Made by a program: the position numbers and the translations under genes. DNA of 64,000 bases from Maribacter algicola (GTDB lineage Bacteria > Bacteroidota > Bacteroidia > Flavobacteriales > Flavobacteriaceae), in contig NZ_QUSX01000002.1 of assembly GCF_003933245.1 (NCBI RefSeq), positions 124,001-188,000 on the forward strand, written 5' to 3'. Positions 45,114-53,453 of this stretch are shown piece after piece (positions within the stretch are counted from its first letter, which is position 1; every line of letters begins with the position of its first letter). Below the pieces are notes generated by a model. The model saw only the letters and a program-made list of their open reading frames with translations. It was not told where the DNA came from and ran no database searches.

Positions 45114-46154
45114 ATGGAGCATTTTGGATATTTGGTAAGACGTCTTTTCTGGCTCTTTGCTACAGTTCTCATCTTGGTTACCCTACTTTTTATTACACTT
45201 TTGACCTATCGACCCGGACCTTCGGAAACCACCAACTCCCTTCTTGTGGAAGAAAAGGCGGAGGAATGGTATCCTAAGGATGTAGTAGACGCTTTGGCCA
45301 ATGGTAGTATGCCCCCCCAAGTGAAGAAGGGTTTTTTATTTGTTTCGGAAACGCCCGGTCAAATGGGTCCTCAGGCTGATGCCCCAAACAAAAGATTTAC
45401 CGGGAATAATCTCACTTGTACCAACTGTCATTTGCAATTTGGGACCCAGGCGGGCTCTGGATCATGGGTGGGAGTAGCAAATCGGTTTCCCCAATTTGGA
45501 GGAAGGGCCAATGCTTTGGGCGATTTAAAAGATCGTATCAATGGGTGCATGGAGCGTAGTATGGACGGTAAGAAGTTGCCCAAAGATTCCGAGGAAATGC
45601 TGGCCATTGTCGCTTACATGGAGTGGTTGGGTGAAGACTTGCCCAAAGAAAAGGAAAACGAGTATAAAGGATATCCAAAAATAAAAATTCCGGAAGAGAG
45701 GGTTGATTTGGATAGAGGAAAATTGGTGTATGATAAGGAGTGCCTGGTTTGTCACGGAGCCGACGGTCAGGGAATTAAAAAACCCGATGCCTCCAAGGGG
45801 TATCTATATCCACCTCTTTGGGGCGCGGATAGTTTTAACAATGGCGCAGGCATGCACCGGGTGATTACGGCCGCTGAATTCATTAAGAGCAATATGCCCT
45901 TTGGATTGGCCACCTATAAAAATCCAAAACTTACGGATGAAGAGGCCTATCATGTAGCCGGTTATATCAACAGTTTTGACCGACCCATAAAAGCGAATAC
46001 AGAGGCGGACTATCCCGATAAAAAACTAAAGCCAGTATCCACATCCTACGGACCATGGGTAGACGATTTTCCCCTGGAACAGCACAAGTTCGGTCCCTTC
46101 CAGCCCATTATGGAATATTACAAAAGGAACTATAATATAGAAAAGTCCAAATAA
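45114..46154 (+). CDS. tsdA: Dihaem cytochrome c, thiosulfate dehydrogenase-like (TsdA)
   Basis: 346 aa with an N-terminal membrane anchor (10-30). Two haem motifs are C102-TN-CH106 and C210-LV-CH214. The block DRINGCMERSMDG carries C145, matching the cysteine that ligates the catalytic haem in TsdA, and LTCTNCHLQFGT and EEMLAIVAYMEWL are also TsdA-like. TsdA couples two thiosulfates to tetrathionate (or the reverse) and exchanges electrons with the respiratory chain. It lies in an operon with a porin 6 bases downstream, under a Crp/Fnr promoter. Confidence 0.87.
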   Translation: MEHFGYLVRRLFWLFATVLILVTLLFITLLTYRPGPSETTNSLLVEEKAEEWYPKDVVDALANGSMPPQVKKGFLFVSETPGQMGPQADAPNKRFTGNNLTCTNCHLQFGTQAGSGSWVGVANRFPQFGGRANALGDLKDRINGCMERSMDGKKLPKDSEEMLAIVAYMEWLGEDLPKEKENEYKGYPKIKIPEERVDLDRGKLVYDKECLVCHGADGQGIKKPDASKGYLYPPLWGADSFNNGAGMHRVITAAEFIKSNMPFGLATYKNPKLTDEEAYHVAGYINSFDRPIKANTEADYPDKKLKPVSTSYGPWVDDFPLEQHKFGPFQPIMEYYKRNYNIEKSK

Positions 46155-46160
46155 GGGTAC

Positions 46161-47498
46161 ATGAGAAAATTTTGTCTTTTATTGTTAGTACCCATTTTAG
46201 TGTGTTCCCAAGATAGGACCAAGACCAAAGTATATGGAAGCTTTTCCGGACAATGGCGGAATTATTTTATGCATACATCCAATAAAGGTGGGTTGAAGGA
46301 TTTTAGTGCCTTGTCCACAGGAGGTCATTTGAAATACACATTGAATTTGGGAAGTCGTTTTACCCTTGGCACCGCAGTCTATAATTCCACAAATATGGGA
46401 CTTCAGGATTTGACCGTTCCCGATGGCGTCACAGGAAGGTTAAGTAGGTATGAGGAGGGTCAGTTTGACAGATTGGACCTGGAAAACGATGCCGTTTTTA
46501 TCCTCGGGGAATTGTATGTGGACTATCGGAATGAAAAAAACCGATTCACTCTGGGACGAATGAAAATCAATACGCCCTTGATCAATCCCCAGGATGGCAG
46601 GATGATCCCTACATTGGTACAAGGATTTTGGTACAGGCACCAACAAAGCTCACAGAATACCTTTCAATTGGGGGTGCTCAATGAAATAGCCCCACGTTCT
46701 ACGGGTGGTTTTTTCAACATCGGTGAGAGTATTGGCACCTATCCGGTAGGAAGGTCCGTTTTTGGTTCAGAAAGTCTGTATGGCGGGAATACGGAATCGG
46801 ATTTTATCCTCATTTTTAATTCCGATGTAAAACTGACCGAAAACCTACAAATGGATGTTTGGAATTACTATGTGGACAATGTATTCAATACGGTTTATGT
46901 AAAGCCCAGTCTCCGTTTGAATGAAAAATGGTTGTTGGAGGCGGAATGGTTGCACCAAAACAGGGTAGGGAACGGGGGAAATGCATTGCAGGAATTTAGG
47001 TATTTCGCCAAGTCCTCCTCTGATATTATCGGTCTGCAATGGCGCTTTACAGCCCAGAAAACCCACCTTTCCTTAGGGTATGATTACATATTGCCCCGCG
47101 GACAGTTCCTATTCCCACGGGAGTGGGGCAGGGAAGACCTTTTCAGTTTCCAAAAAAGGGAACGTAGCGAGGGTACCGCCAACAATCATGCGCTCGTATT
47201 TACCTATGATGATACCTTTGCGCTTTTAAGGGAAAAGATGGATGTCAGGACCATCTTCAGTTTGGGAAGGCACTGGAAGCCAACCGTCACAGATGCTGAA
47301 ACCAACAAGTATGCGATGCCGGATTACACCCATGTGAACTTGGACCTTTTTTTTAATATAAAAGGGTTAAGGAATTTAAAACCAGAACTTTTGGTCACAA
47401 GTAAAATCGGCAATGGGGACATTCCTGACAATCCCAATTTTGTCTTTAACAAGGTGGATATGCTCCATGTGGATTTTATCCTCAACTACAATTTTTAA
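46161..47498 (+). CDS. Outer-membrane beta-barrel porin
   Basis: 445 aa with a signal peptide (1-17, LVCSQ), alternating amphipathic strands and a terminal aromatic residue (DFILNYNF). The overall look is that of an OprD-like or alginate-type specific porin. It is co-transcribed 6 bases after tsdA, so a channel for thiosulfate/tetrathionate or another anion is a reasonable guess. Substrate unproven. The 3' end overlaps the convergent DUF2202 gene by 4 bases. Confidence 0.75.
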   Translation: MRKFCLLLLVPILVCSQDRTKTKVYGSFSGQWRNYFMHTSNKGGLKDFSALSTGGHLKYTLNLGSRFTLGTAVYNSTNMGLQDLTVPDGVTGRLSRYEEGQFDRLDLENDAVFILGELYVDYRNEKNRFTLGRMKINTPLINPQDGRMIPTLVQGFWYRHQQSSQNTFQLGVLNEIAPRSTGGFFNIGESIGTYPVGRSVFGSESLYGGNTESDFILIFNSDVKLTENLQMDVWNYYVDNVFNTVYVKPSLRLNEKWLLEAEWLHQNRVGNGGNALQEFRYFAKSSSDIIGLQWRFTAQKTHLSLGYDYILPRGQFLFPREWGREDLFSFQKRERSEGTANNHALVFTYDDTFALLREKMDVRTIFSLGRHWKPTVTDAETNKYAMPDYTHVNLDLFFNIKGLRNLKPELLVTSKIGNGDIPDNPNFVFNKVDMLHVDFILNYNF

Positions 47499-48112
47499 TT
47501 ACAGCGTTCATTGCTACTTTCTAAAATGTTGAGGTATTCTTCCATGGATAAATATTGAGGAGTATAGTTACCGCCCATTTGATTAATCGCACCTACAAAA
47601 GCTCTTAGATGATTTCTTGAACCACACTGTAAGCTTTCGAAAACATTTAAAATATCACCGTTCGAAATCGATTGCATTTGGTCTTCAAGATCGACAATAT
47701 CCAAATCCTCAATGGTAGCACCAATGAGTAGTGCATTCAATTGTGATTTGCTTCCGTCTATAACGAATTGGTTGTATAGTCCTTGAAGCTCCTCATTCAT
47801 AAATTCCCCTTCCGGTAAGCTGGAATATGTTAGGTTGTAACGTTCTATTAGAATGGATACCGCATTTACATGGGATTGTTCACTTTTTTGGATATTCAAA
47901 AATTGATTAATACCCCACAATTCACCTAAATAGGTGTAGGTATCCAAGGCCAATTTTTCTTCTTCTACCATAAAAATTAAAGCATTCTCTTCTGTTTTTG
48001 ATAGGGAATCATTAATTACGGCATTGTTTTCTTCTTTATCGCAGGAGGTTGCCAATAATAACAGGACAACACTCACTAAACCTGATAAGCAGTTCTTTCT
48101 AAAACCTTTCAT
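47495..48112 (-). CDS. DUF2202 ferritin-like lipoprotein
   Basis: 205 aa. Lipoprotein signal (LLLLATSC, Cys24). The body is a four-helix ferritin-like domain with MVEEEKLALDTYTYL (near 48) and EQSHVNAVSILIERY (near 78), which supply Glu/His residues for a di-metal site. Function in the family is unknown, and metal storage or redox chemistry is the usual suggestion. It overlaps the porin gene end by 4 bases, convergent, and has no palindrome of the GTAAC type upstream. Confidence 0.8.
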   Translation of the reverse strand: MKGFRKNCLSGLVSVVLLLLATSCDKEENNAVINDSLSKTEENALIFMVEEEKLALDTYTYLGELWGINQFLNIQKSEQSHVNAVSILIERYNLTYSSLPEGEFMNEELQGLYNQFVIDGSKSQLNALLIGATIEDLDIVDLEDQMQSISNGDILNVFESLQCGSRNHLRAFVGAINQMGGNYTPQYLSMEEYLNILESSNERCN

Positions 48113-48227
48113 GACATTTTTTTATTTATTTCATGAAATTCTTGAATTTGAGGGAGGATTACTGTGACTAGGGTTGCATAACAGCTTATTTATGAATTTT
48201 TTAGCATTTTTTTATTGCCCTATATAA

Positions 48228-48263
48228 ATTAAAAAATTCCCTAGGTGTTTTGCCTAAGGAATT
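48228..48263 (-). terminator. Terminator of the second SQR gene
   Basis: Minus-strand stem AATTCCTTAGG / CCTAGGGAATT with a 7-base loop (CAAAACA) and a following T run, about 30 bases after the stop codon. Confidence 0.75.
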
Positions 48264-48291
48264 AATTTGAGTTAGTTAAAATTCAGTTTTT

Positions 48292-49599
48292 TTAAACGTC
48301 TTGGCCTTTCATCATCTTGTTCCAGTATAAATAAGGGAGTCCGTATTTTTTTAGCATCCATAGTCTCCAATGCTCTTTGGAGGAATCAAAAACCAACATC
48401 TGTTTTAATTTGGGATCCGGTGTAAAATTGTTGTTATAGTCAAATTCTGCCAAGACCATCTTACCATAATCGGTTACTAAGGGACAGGAAGAATATCCAT
48501 TGTAGGCTTTTGAGCCCATGGATTTTGTTTTAATCAGTTTATCGATGTTATCCACAACTATGGGAACTTGTTTGCGAATGGCAGCTCCGGTTTTTGCCGT
48601 TGGTAAGGCCGCTACATCACCCAATCCAAAAATATTGGGATATTTGGTATGCTGCATGGTTTTATGGTCTACATCCAACCATCCGGCATCGTTCACCAAA
48701 ACAGAATTTTTGACAAATTCAGGAGCAACGGAAGGGGGAGCGGTATGCAACATATCGTAATGGATACCGTATCGGTTTCCGTCTACGGTTACCTTAACGT
48801 CCTTGTAGTTGTATTGGAAGGAGTCGTCCAAAAGCCTGTCATCGTCCTCACCGGCCATCACCACACAACCACCTGCAGTGATATCCTTTCCAAGCTCGTA
48901 CCAAGCGATTTTTTTGTCTCCATCCACGGCCACCAATTTATGGTAAAACCGCAGATTGATATCCTTTCTATCCACAACTTCCATTAATGTTTTGGCCACT
49001 TCCTTAACCCCAAATATGACCGTTCCACTGGTTGCAAAAACGACATCGGTTTTGTCCCTTACACCACTTTTTCTAAAATGGCTTTCCGCTAGATACATTA
49101 TTTTTTGTGGAGCCCCACCGCATTTGATCGGGGTTGTAGGCTGGGTAAACAGGGCAGTTCCTCCCTTAAAGTTTTTGATTACGTTCCAAGTGTGTTTCGG
49201 ATCCGTATAATTACTGCACACCACACCTTTGTCCATGGCCTCTCCTAGACCTGGAACCAAGCTATAATCGTAGGCCAATCCTGGAACCACTACTAAATAG
49301 TCGTAGGATATATCCCCTTGGGTAGCCGTATGTACTATATTATTTTCAGGATCGAACCCTGTCGCCTTGTCCTTGATCCATGTAGCTTCCTTGGGCATAA
49401 CGGTCGACATGGGTCTAGCGGTTTTGTCAAAATCATAGGTGCCTGCACCTACCAAGGTCCATGCCGGCTGGTAATAATGGGTGTCAGATGGTTCAATGAC
49501 CGCTACATCCCTGAGTTTTTTTTGCTTTATCAATTGCGATGCCACCATGATTCCGGCCGTTCCCCCTCCAATAACAAGTATTTGATGATGTGAGCTCAT
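48292..49599 (-). CDS. sqr: Sulfide:quinone oxidoreductase, type II (SQOR-like)
   Basis: 435 aa flavoprotein. The FAD motif is ILVIGGGTAGIMVASQL (7-23). The type-II signatures are HYYQPAWTLVGAG (41-53), C160 in PIKCGGAPQKIMYL, C372 in YSSCPLVTDYG and the C-terminal LPYLYWNKMMKG. C160 and C372 correspond to the redox cysteine pair of mitochondrial SQOR. Such enzymes make persulfide on a small thiol acceptor and feed electrons to quinone. Under a Crp/Fnr promoter. It complements the other SQR of different type 10 kb away. Confidence 0.93.
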   Translation of the reverse strand: MSSHHQILVIGGGTAGIMVASQLIKQKKLRDVAVIEPSDTHYYQPAWTLVGAGTYDFDKTARPMSTVMPKEATWIKDKATGFDPENNIVHTATQGDISYDYLVVVPGLAYDYSLVPGLGEAMDKGVVCSNYTDPKHTWNVIKNFKGGTALFTQPTTPIKCGGAPQKIMYLAESHFRKSGVRDKTDVVFATSGTVIFGVKEVAKTLMEVVDRKDINLRFYHKLVAVDGDKKIAWYELGKDITAGGCVVMAGEDDDRLLDDSFQYNYKDVKVTVDGNRYGIHYDMLHTAPPSVAPEFVKNSVLVNDAGWLDVDHKTMQHTKYPNIFGLGDVAALPTAKTGAAIRKQVPIVVDNIDKLIKTKSMGSKAYNGYSSCPLVTDYGKMVLAEFDYNNNFTPDPKLKQMLVFDSSKEHWRLWMLKKYGLPYLYWNKMMKGQDV

Positions 49600-49624
49600 T
49601 CTTAAGTTTTTTTGTTCAACTTGT

Positions 49625-49668
49625 TAAATATATAGGGTAATTTTTATGAATTGTGTAACATTGGTTAC
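49625..49668 (-). promoter_or_regulatory. Crp/Fnr-type promoter of the type II SQR gene
   Basis: Perfect palindrome GTAAC-ATTG-GTTAC at 49655-49668, then on the minus strand 22 bases and TATATTTA (49632-49625). The start is 25 bases beyond. Confidence 0.86.
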
Positions 49669-49683
49669 AGAACCATGAATTAA

Positions 49684-49699
49684 TATGATATTGATCATA
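49684..49699. promoter_or_regulatory. FNR-type palindrome upstream of the SQR promoter
   Basis: TATGAT-ATTG-ATCATA, perfect. Its centre is 30 bp upstream of the GTAAC palindrome of the SQR promoter, about three helical turns. No -7 element stands 22 bases away in either direction, so it is at most an accessory upstream site. Confidence 0.5.
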
Positions 49700-49730
49700 A
49701 AAAAGCCGATCCCTACCAAAGGAACCGGCC
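49698..49730 (-). terminator. Terminator of the DUF2892 gene
   Basis: Minus-strand stem GCCGGTTCC / GGGATCGGC, imperfect, with a run of T residues afterwards. It lies 26 bases after the DUF2892 stop. Confidence 0.65.
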
Positions 49731-49755
49731 TAAAATCCATTGTTGATATTGGGAA

Positions 49756-49959
49756 TTACTTTGTTTTGCAGGTATTAATTCCGAAGAGTGTATACAGCGG
49801 ACAAAAACTGATGAAACTGGTCAATAGAAAAATGGCGGCCAAGGCCATCAATACATAGGCCAATGTTCCTCCAATGACATTGAAGTAATACAAGGCAAAA
49901 ACTGCCAATGCGATTATGATTCGGATGGTTTTATCCGCACTACCCATATTTTTTTTCAT
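49756..49959 (-). CDS. DUF2892 membrane protein (YgaP C-terminal-like)
   Basis: 67 aa, two membrane spans (12-28 and 33-52), N-terminal MKKNMGSADKTIRIIIA and FCPLYTLFGINTC, both typical of DUF2892. In YgaP this segment is fused to a rhodanese domain, and stand-alone copies often sit beside sulfide or persulfide genes. It probably forms a membrane anchor or small transporter for sulfur species. It is divergent from the sterol-desaturase-like gene. Confidence 0.88.
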   Translation of the reverse strand: MKKNMGSADKTIRIIIALAVFALYYFNVIGGTLAYVLMALAAIFLLTSFISFCPLYTLFGINTCKTK

Positions 49960-50074
49960 GATAAAAAGATTAATTGGTTATTACTATTACTAAAAGGGCA
50001 ATAAATTATGTAAGTTGCCGCTTCTTACTTTACAATTTGGTTGTTAATACGTTATGTGCCAAAATGAACTACAA

Positions 50075-50095
50075 TATAGTGATATTGTCACTATA
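50075..50095. promoter_or_regulatory. Palindrome TATAGTGA-N5-TCACTATA
   Basis: Perfect 8-bp arms but a 5-base spacer, so the half-site spacing differs by one from the Crp-like palindromes. It lies just upstream of the GTAAC box of the desaturase-like gene, in the divergent region shared with DUF2892. Candidate site for a second factor. Confidence 0.45.
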
Positions 50096-50100
50096 GTTCT

Positions 50101-50144
50101 GTAACTAAAGTTACCAAACCTTATGCTGCAAGGAACTATCTTTG
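50101..50144 (+). promoter_or_regulatory. Crp/Fnr-type promoter of the desaturase-like gene
   Basis: Perfect palindrome GTAAC-TAAA-GTTAC at 50101-50114, then 22 bases and the perfect -7 element TATCTTTG (50137-50144). The start codon is 19 bases farther. Confidence 0.88.
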
Positions 50145-50162
50145 AAAATGTAAACAAAGGCG

Positions 50163-51044
50163 ATGGAATATTTAAAGGCTTTTTACAATTCTTTTTTGGG
50201 CACCCTAAACTGGACTTGGAAATCCATATTATTTGAGGTGCCCTGGTATACGAACTTTTTTTGGGGTCTTATCTTGATATCCTTGGTAGTTTGGGCATTG
50301 GAAATTGCCTTTCCCTGGCGTAAGGAACAAGGGATCTTCAGGAAGGACTTTTGGTTGGATGCCTTTTATATGTTTTTCAACTTTTTCCTTTTTGCGATTG
50401 TTGTCAGTGGTGTTTATAAGATACTTCAATTGTTTTTTGCTGATATGGGAATTACGGCCAAAAGTTTGGCCTTAATTGATTTTACGGCTTGGCCCTCTTG
50501 GACCCAATTGTTGGTTTTCTTTTTGATATTGGATTTTGTCCAGTGGTTTACACATATTCTTTTACACCGGTTTGAGGTGCTTTGGAATTTCCATAAGGTA
50601 CACCACAGTGTAAAGGAAATGGGGTTCGCCGCACATTTGCGCTACCATTGGATGGAAAACATCCTATACAAACCTTTAAAGACTTTTGGGGTGATGATCT
50701 TGGGCGGTTTTGAGCCGGAACAAGCGTATATCGTCCATTTTTTTGCCATAGCTATTGGGCATCTGAACCACTCAAATATCAAGATTACCTGGGGACCTTT
50801 GAAATATCTTTTGAACAATCCGGTAATGCATCTGTACCACCACGCCTACAACCTGCCATCGGATAAGCGATATGGTGTCAATTTCGGAATCAGTTTAAGT
50901 CTGTGGGATTATATTTTTAAGACCCATTATATTCCGGAGGATAGCGGTACAGTCAAATTAGGATACCCGGGCGATGAGGATATGCCACAGGATTTTATTG
51001 GCCAGAATATTTCTGGCTTCGGATTACATAAAAAGAAATCTTGA
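50163..51044 (+). CDS. Sterol desaturase/fatty acid hydroxylase-family membrane protein
   Basis: 293 aa, four or more membrane spans. The di-iron His boxes of the family are present: HILLHR (near 131), HKVHHS (near 144), HLNHSN (near 200) and HLYHHAYN (near 220). Such enzymes hydroxylate or desaturate lipids using O2. The reason for its presence in a sulfur/low-oxygen regulon is not obvious. Membrane adaptation is a guess. It has its own perfect Crp/Fnr promoter. Confidence 0.87.
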   Translation: MEYLKAFYNSFLGTLNWTWKSILFEVPWYTNFFWGLILISLVVWALEIAFPWRKEQGIFRKDFWLDAFYMFFNFFLFAIVVSGVYKILQLFFADMGITAKSLALIDFTAWPSWTQLLVFFLILDFVQWFTHILLHRFEVLWNFHKVHHSVKEMGFAAHLRYHWMENILYKPLKTFGVMILGGFEPEQAYIVHFFAIAIGHLNHSNIKITWGPLKYLLNNPVMHLYHHAYNLPSDKRYGVNFGISLSLWDYIFKTHYIPEDSGTVKLGYPGDEDMPQDFIGQNISGFGLHKKKS

Positions 51045-51293
51045 CAAATGACGTTTCAGAAGTAGGTGAAAACTTTTCCAGACTTCGATATTTAAATAAC
51101 AAGTATCAAATCTCAAGCAATTAAATGAAATTTTGAAAAAAAGTTATCTGCTGATAACCTTCATTTTTCCATTTAGGCCGAAGAATAAGTAAAGCTTGTT
51201 CCGGGTCAATATCATTTAAATCAGGATAAACTTTATTGAAGTAAGGGCTGTTTTAAGCTTATGAATATTTAATTGGGTTTAATTCTGAATACC

Positions 51294-52304
51294 CTAATTA
51301 TTCGTATTTTCCAAAACGATACTCCATATTCCCCGTACTTCATTGGTGGAATAGCCGGTTGCGGCATCACTAGGGTAGCGTTCCCTCAGGATGGAGACTA
51401 CCTCAGTGGCAATATCCTCGCCTGGTTTTCCGTGACATTTTAAGCACATATCGTTGGTAACGATAGGGTAGTAGAATTGCGTTTTGTCGCCGTTCTCGAT
51501 TACTATAGGTTCGTAGTCCTCTTTTGCACCGATTTTTTCCTTGAAATAGGCGATTTGTTCCATTTCTTGGGAGTTTGCCTTATTTAGGGGATTTCGGGCC
51601 TTTTCCGATACCCTTTTAATTTTGGCCCCATGCACTGTTGCCATGCTGTCCGTTAACGGATAGGCCCTTTCATTGCAAAACTTCAATGCGGCGACCGGAC
51701 CTTCTTTTTGCATTGAGCCCATAAGGTTTTTACCCAACACCTTTTGGGTACTTTGGGCCATTTCCAATCCTAGTTGTTTAATGGATTTTTCTGCAGGTTC
51801 GGCGCCATTATGGAAGACCTTTCCTTGTTGTTGATAATCACCCTTTCCGCCGTGGCCTTTCTCCCAATGTTCCTTGAAGCAGTCCGGCTCTTCTATTTTA
51901 AATTCATAGATGTAATCCGATAGGAGTCGTATTTCTTCTTCCTTGTAAGGTTGATAGGGCATAACCCCGAACCTTTTTAGGGCACCCTTCATTTTGCCTT
52001 TCTCAAGGCTAGGTTTTTCAACAAACTTCCAAATGGCATTGGCGAATTCCTCCTTGTTGGGGTTGTCCATGAGGTATCTTGCCTTAATGGCCACCATTGG
52101 AGGGGCGATGCGGGCATTCTCGCTGGCATCGGGACCATGACAGACATAACATTTTGCTTCCAAGAGTTCCTTACCCCTTAAAGCTTCTTGTTGGGTAAAA
52201 GCTGGTTTTTCTATTGCTACCTGGGAAATCGATTTTTCAGTTTCCCCTGAATTTTTGCAGCTTGCCAAAAATATAAGCGGGATTATCAATAGGATTTTTT
52301 TCAT
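51294..52304 (-). CDS. Lipoprotein cytochrome c with DUF3365 domain
   Basis: 336 aa. Lipoprotein signal (LIFLASC, Cys16). A class I cytochrome c domain (about 38-135) has C52-YV-CH56. A DUF3365 (Tll0287-like) domain (about 165-335) carries a second haem motif CLKCH near 285. It is a periplasmic electron carrier or redox sensor. It lies downstream of the HMA and rhodanese genes on the same strand, after a 137-base gap without a GTAAC box, and may be read from their promoter or its own. Confidence 0.87.
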   Translation of the reverse strand: MKKILLIIPLIFLASCKNSGETEKSISQVAIEKPAFTQQEALRGKELLEAKCYVCHGPDASENARIAPPMVAIKARYLMDNPNKEEFANAIWKFVEKPSLEKGKMKGALKRFGVMPYQPYKEEEIRLLSDYIYEFKIEEPDCFKEHWEKGHGGKGDYQQQGKVFHNGAEPAEKSIKQLGLEMAQSTQKVLGKNLMGSMQKEGPVAALKFCNERAYPLTDSMATVHGAKIKRVSEKARNPLNKANSQEMEQIAYFKEKIGAKEDYEPIVIENGDKTQFYYPIVTNDMCLKCHGKPGEDIATEVVSILRERYPSDAATGYSTNEVRGIWSIVLENTNN

Positions 52305-52441
52305 CGGTTTGGATTTTTTGAATTAAATCGGCTTGTACCAGTGCCATCGATTTTTGTGGGGAGACTAAAAACTTCCTTATGTTGATATGGGTAATGGTCA
52401 GTCCAATTGAAACATCGGCCTCGAAATACCATTTTAAAGCG

Positions 52442-52708
52442 CTATTTCATTTTGCCAGTAGCACAGCTCAAATAGGAAATTAACTTGGCCGCTGTGGTGT
52501 TTTCCATATCTACGGATGGGTACCCTATTTTTTGAAGTTTCTCCTTAACTTTTAGGGCATCCTCCAAATCCTGATATACAAAGGAAACCGAAGAGTTTTC
52601 AACATCTACGGCTACGTCCGATATATTTTCCAATTCCGACACTTTGTTAACGATCGTTTTTGCGCAGCCCCCACATTTAAGGTTCTGAACTATGAGCGTT
52701 GTTTTCAT
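52442..52708 (-). CDS. Heavy-metal-associated (HMA) domain protein
   Basis: 88 aa. A single HMA fold with LKCGGCAKT, the CxxC soft-metal site (C12, C15), and a short tail ending CATGKMK. It binds Cu(I) or a similar soft metal, as a chaperone or thiol carrier. It lies 24 bases after the rhodanese gene, so the two are co-transcribed. Confidence 0.9.
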   Translation of the reverse strand: MKTTLIVQNLKCGGCAKTIVNKVSELENISDVAVDVENSSVSFVYQDLEDALKVKEKLQKIGYPSVDMENTTAAKLISYLSCATGKMK

Positions 52709-52732
52709 AAATATATCGATTTTATGGCCCGG

Positions 52733-53080
52733 TTAATTCCAGGCATTATAACCTCCCCGTAAGTCATATATTTGGTTAAAACCCATGGCTACAAGCTTGC
52801 GGGCCGCTTTTTGGCTTCTTGCCCCAGATCGGCAATACACATACACAGGTTTGGTCTTATCCATTTTTTCAAAGGCCACTTTGAAGTTCGAGGCATTGAA
52901 AAAATCGATATTGATGGCTTTTTTGATATGGCCTCCATTGTATTCCGAGGGTGTTCTTACATCCACCAATTGTACTTTAGGGCCGCTAATGGCCGTTGCA
53001 TAGTCGGTTTTGTCCAAAATGACAATGTTTCCCGTTTCGGTAGTATTTTTGGAACCAAATAGTGCGCTTAGAAATGACAT
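52733..53080 (-). CDS. Single-domain rhodanese
   Basis: 115 aa. Catalytic C83 in VYCRSGARS, with VQLVDVRTPSEYNGGHI (37-53) and the terminal DLRGGYNAW. It transfers sulfane sulfur between thiols. There is no signal peptide, so it is cytoplasmic. It heads a small operon with the HMA gene. It is preceded by a GTAAC palindrome 183 bases upstream and a strong hairpin in the leader. Confidence 0.93.
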   Translation of the reverse strand: MSFLSALFGSKNTTETGNIVILDKTDYATAISGPKVQLVDVRTPSEYNGGHIKKAINIDFFNASNFKVAFEKMDKTKPVYVYCRSGARSQKAARKLVAMGFNQIYDLRGGYNAWN

Positions 53081-53110
53081 GTTTTTAGAATTTTAAAGTG
53101 AGTACTTTTA

Positions 53111-53142
53111 AAAGGAGACAGACTTTTTGGCCTGTCTCCTTT
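53111..53142. promoter_or_regulatory. Hairpin in the leader of the rhodanese gene
   Basis: Perfect 11-bp arms AAAGGAGACAG / CTGTCTCCTTT with a 10-base loop, ending 31 bases before the rhodanese start. On the minus strand four T residues follow, so it could act as a weak terminator/attenuator or protect the mRNA. It sits between the Crp/Fnr promoter and the gene. Confidence 0.6.
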
Positions 53143-53232
53143 AAACAACCAACCAATTAAAAACAATCCGATCAATACCTATCCCTAAATACCGATCGAT
53201 GTTGTTACTACGGCCTTTTTACCATAGTACCG

Positions 53233-53276
53233 TAAAGGTAGCATGTGTATTGGCCACCTACAGTAACTATGGTTAC
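53233..53276 (-). promoter_or_regulatory. Crp/Fnr-type promoter of the rhodanese-HMA operon
   Basis: Perfect palindrome GTAAC-TATG-GTTAC at 53263-53276, then on the minus strand 22 bases and TACCTTTA (53240-53233). The transcript would have a leader of about 145 bases containing the hairpin at 53111-53142, unlike the short leaders of the other sites. Confidence 0.8.
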
Positions 53277-53325
53277 ATAAGCGAAAAATTCCTGAAAAAG
53301 AGAAATGTAGGATCTACGGGATAAA

Positions 53326-53371
53326 AAAGACCCACAAAAATTATCGAATGAACTCTTTCCATGGGTCTCTA
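53326..53371 (-). terminator. Probable terminator of the first CstB-like gene
   Basis: Minus-strand AGACCCA and TGGGTCT arms with a long internal segment (27 bases), followed by six T residues. It lies about 85 bases after the stop codon. The rest of 53277-53453 holds no ORF. Confidence 0.55.
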
Positions 53372-53453
53372 ATTAACTAAAAATTAAAGCTAATGTATTT
53401 GATTTTCTAACGTTTAAATTTTATTAATGCTCGATTAATCAAATTACCAAGTT

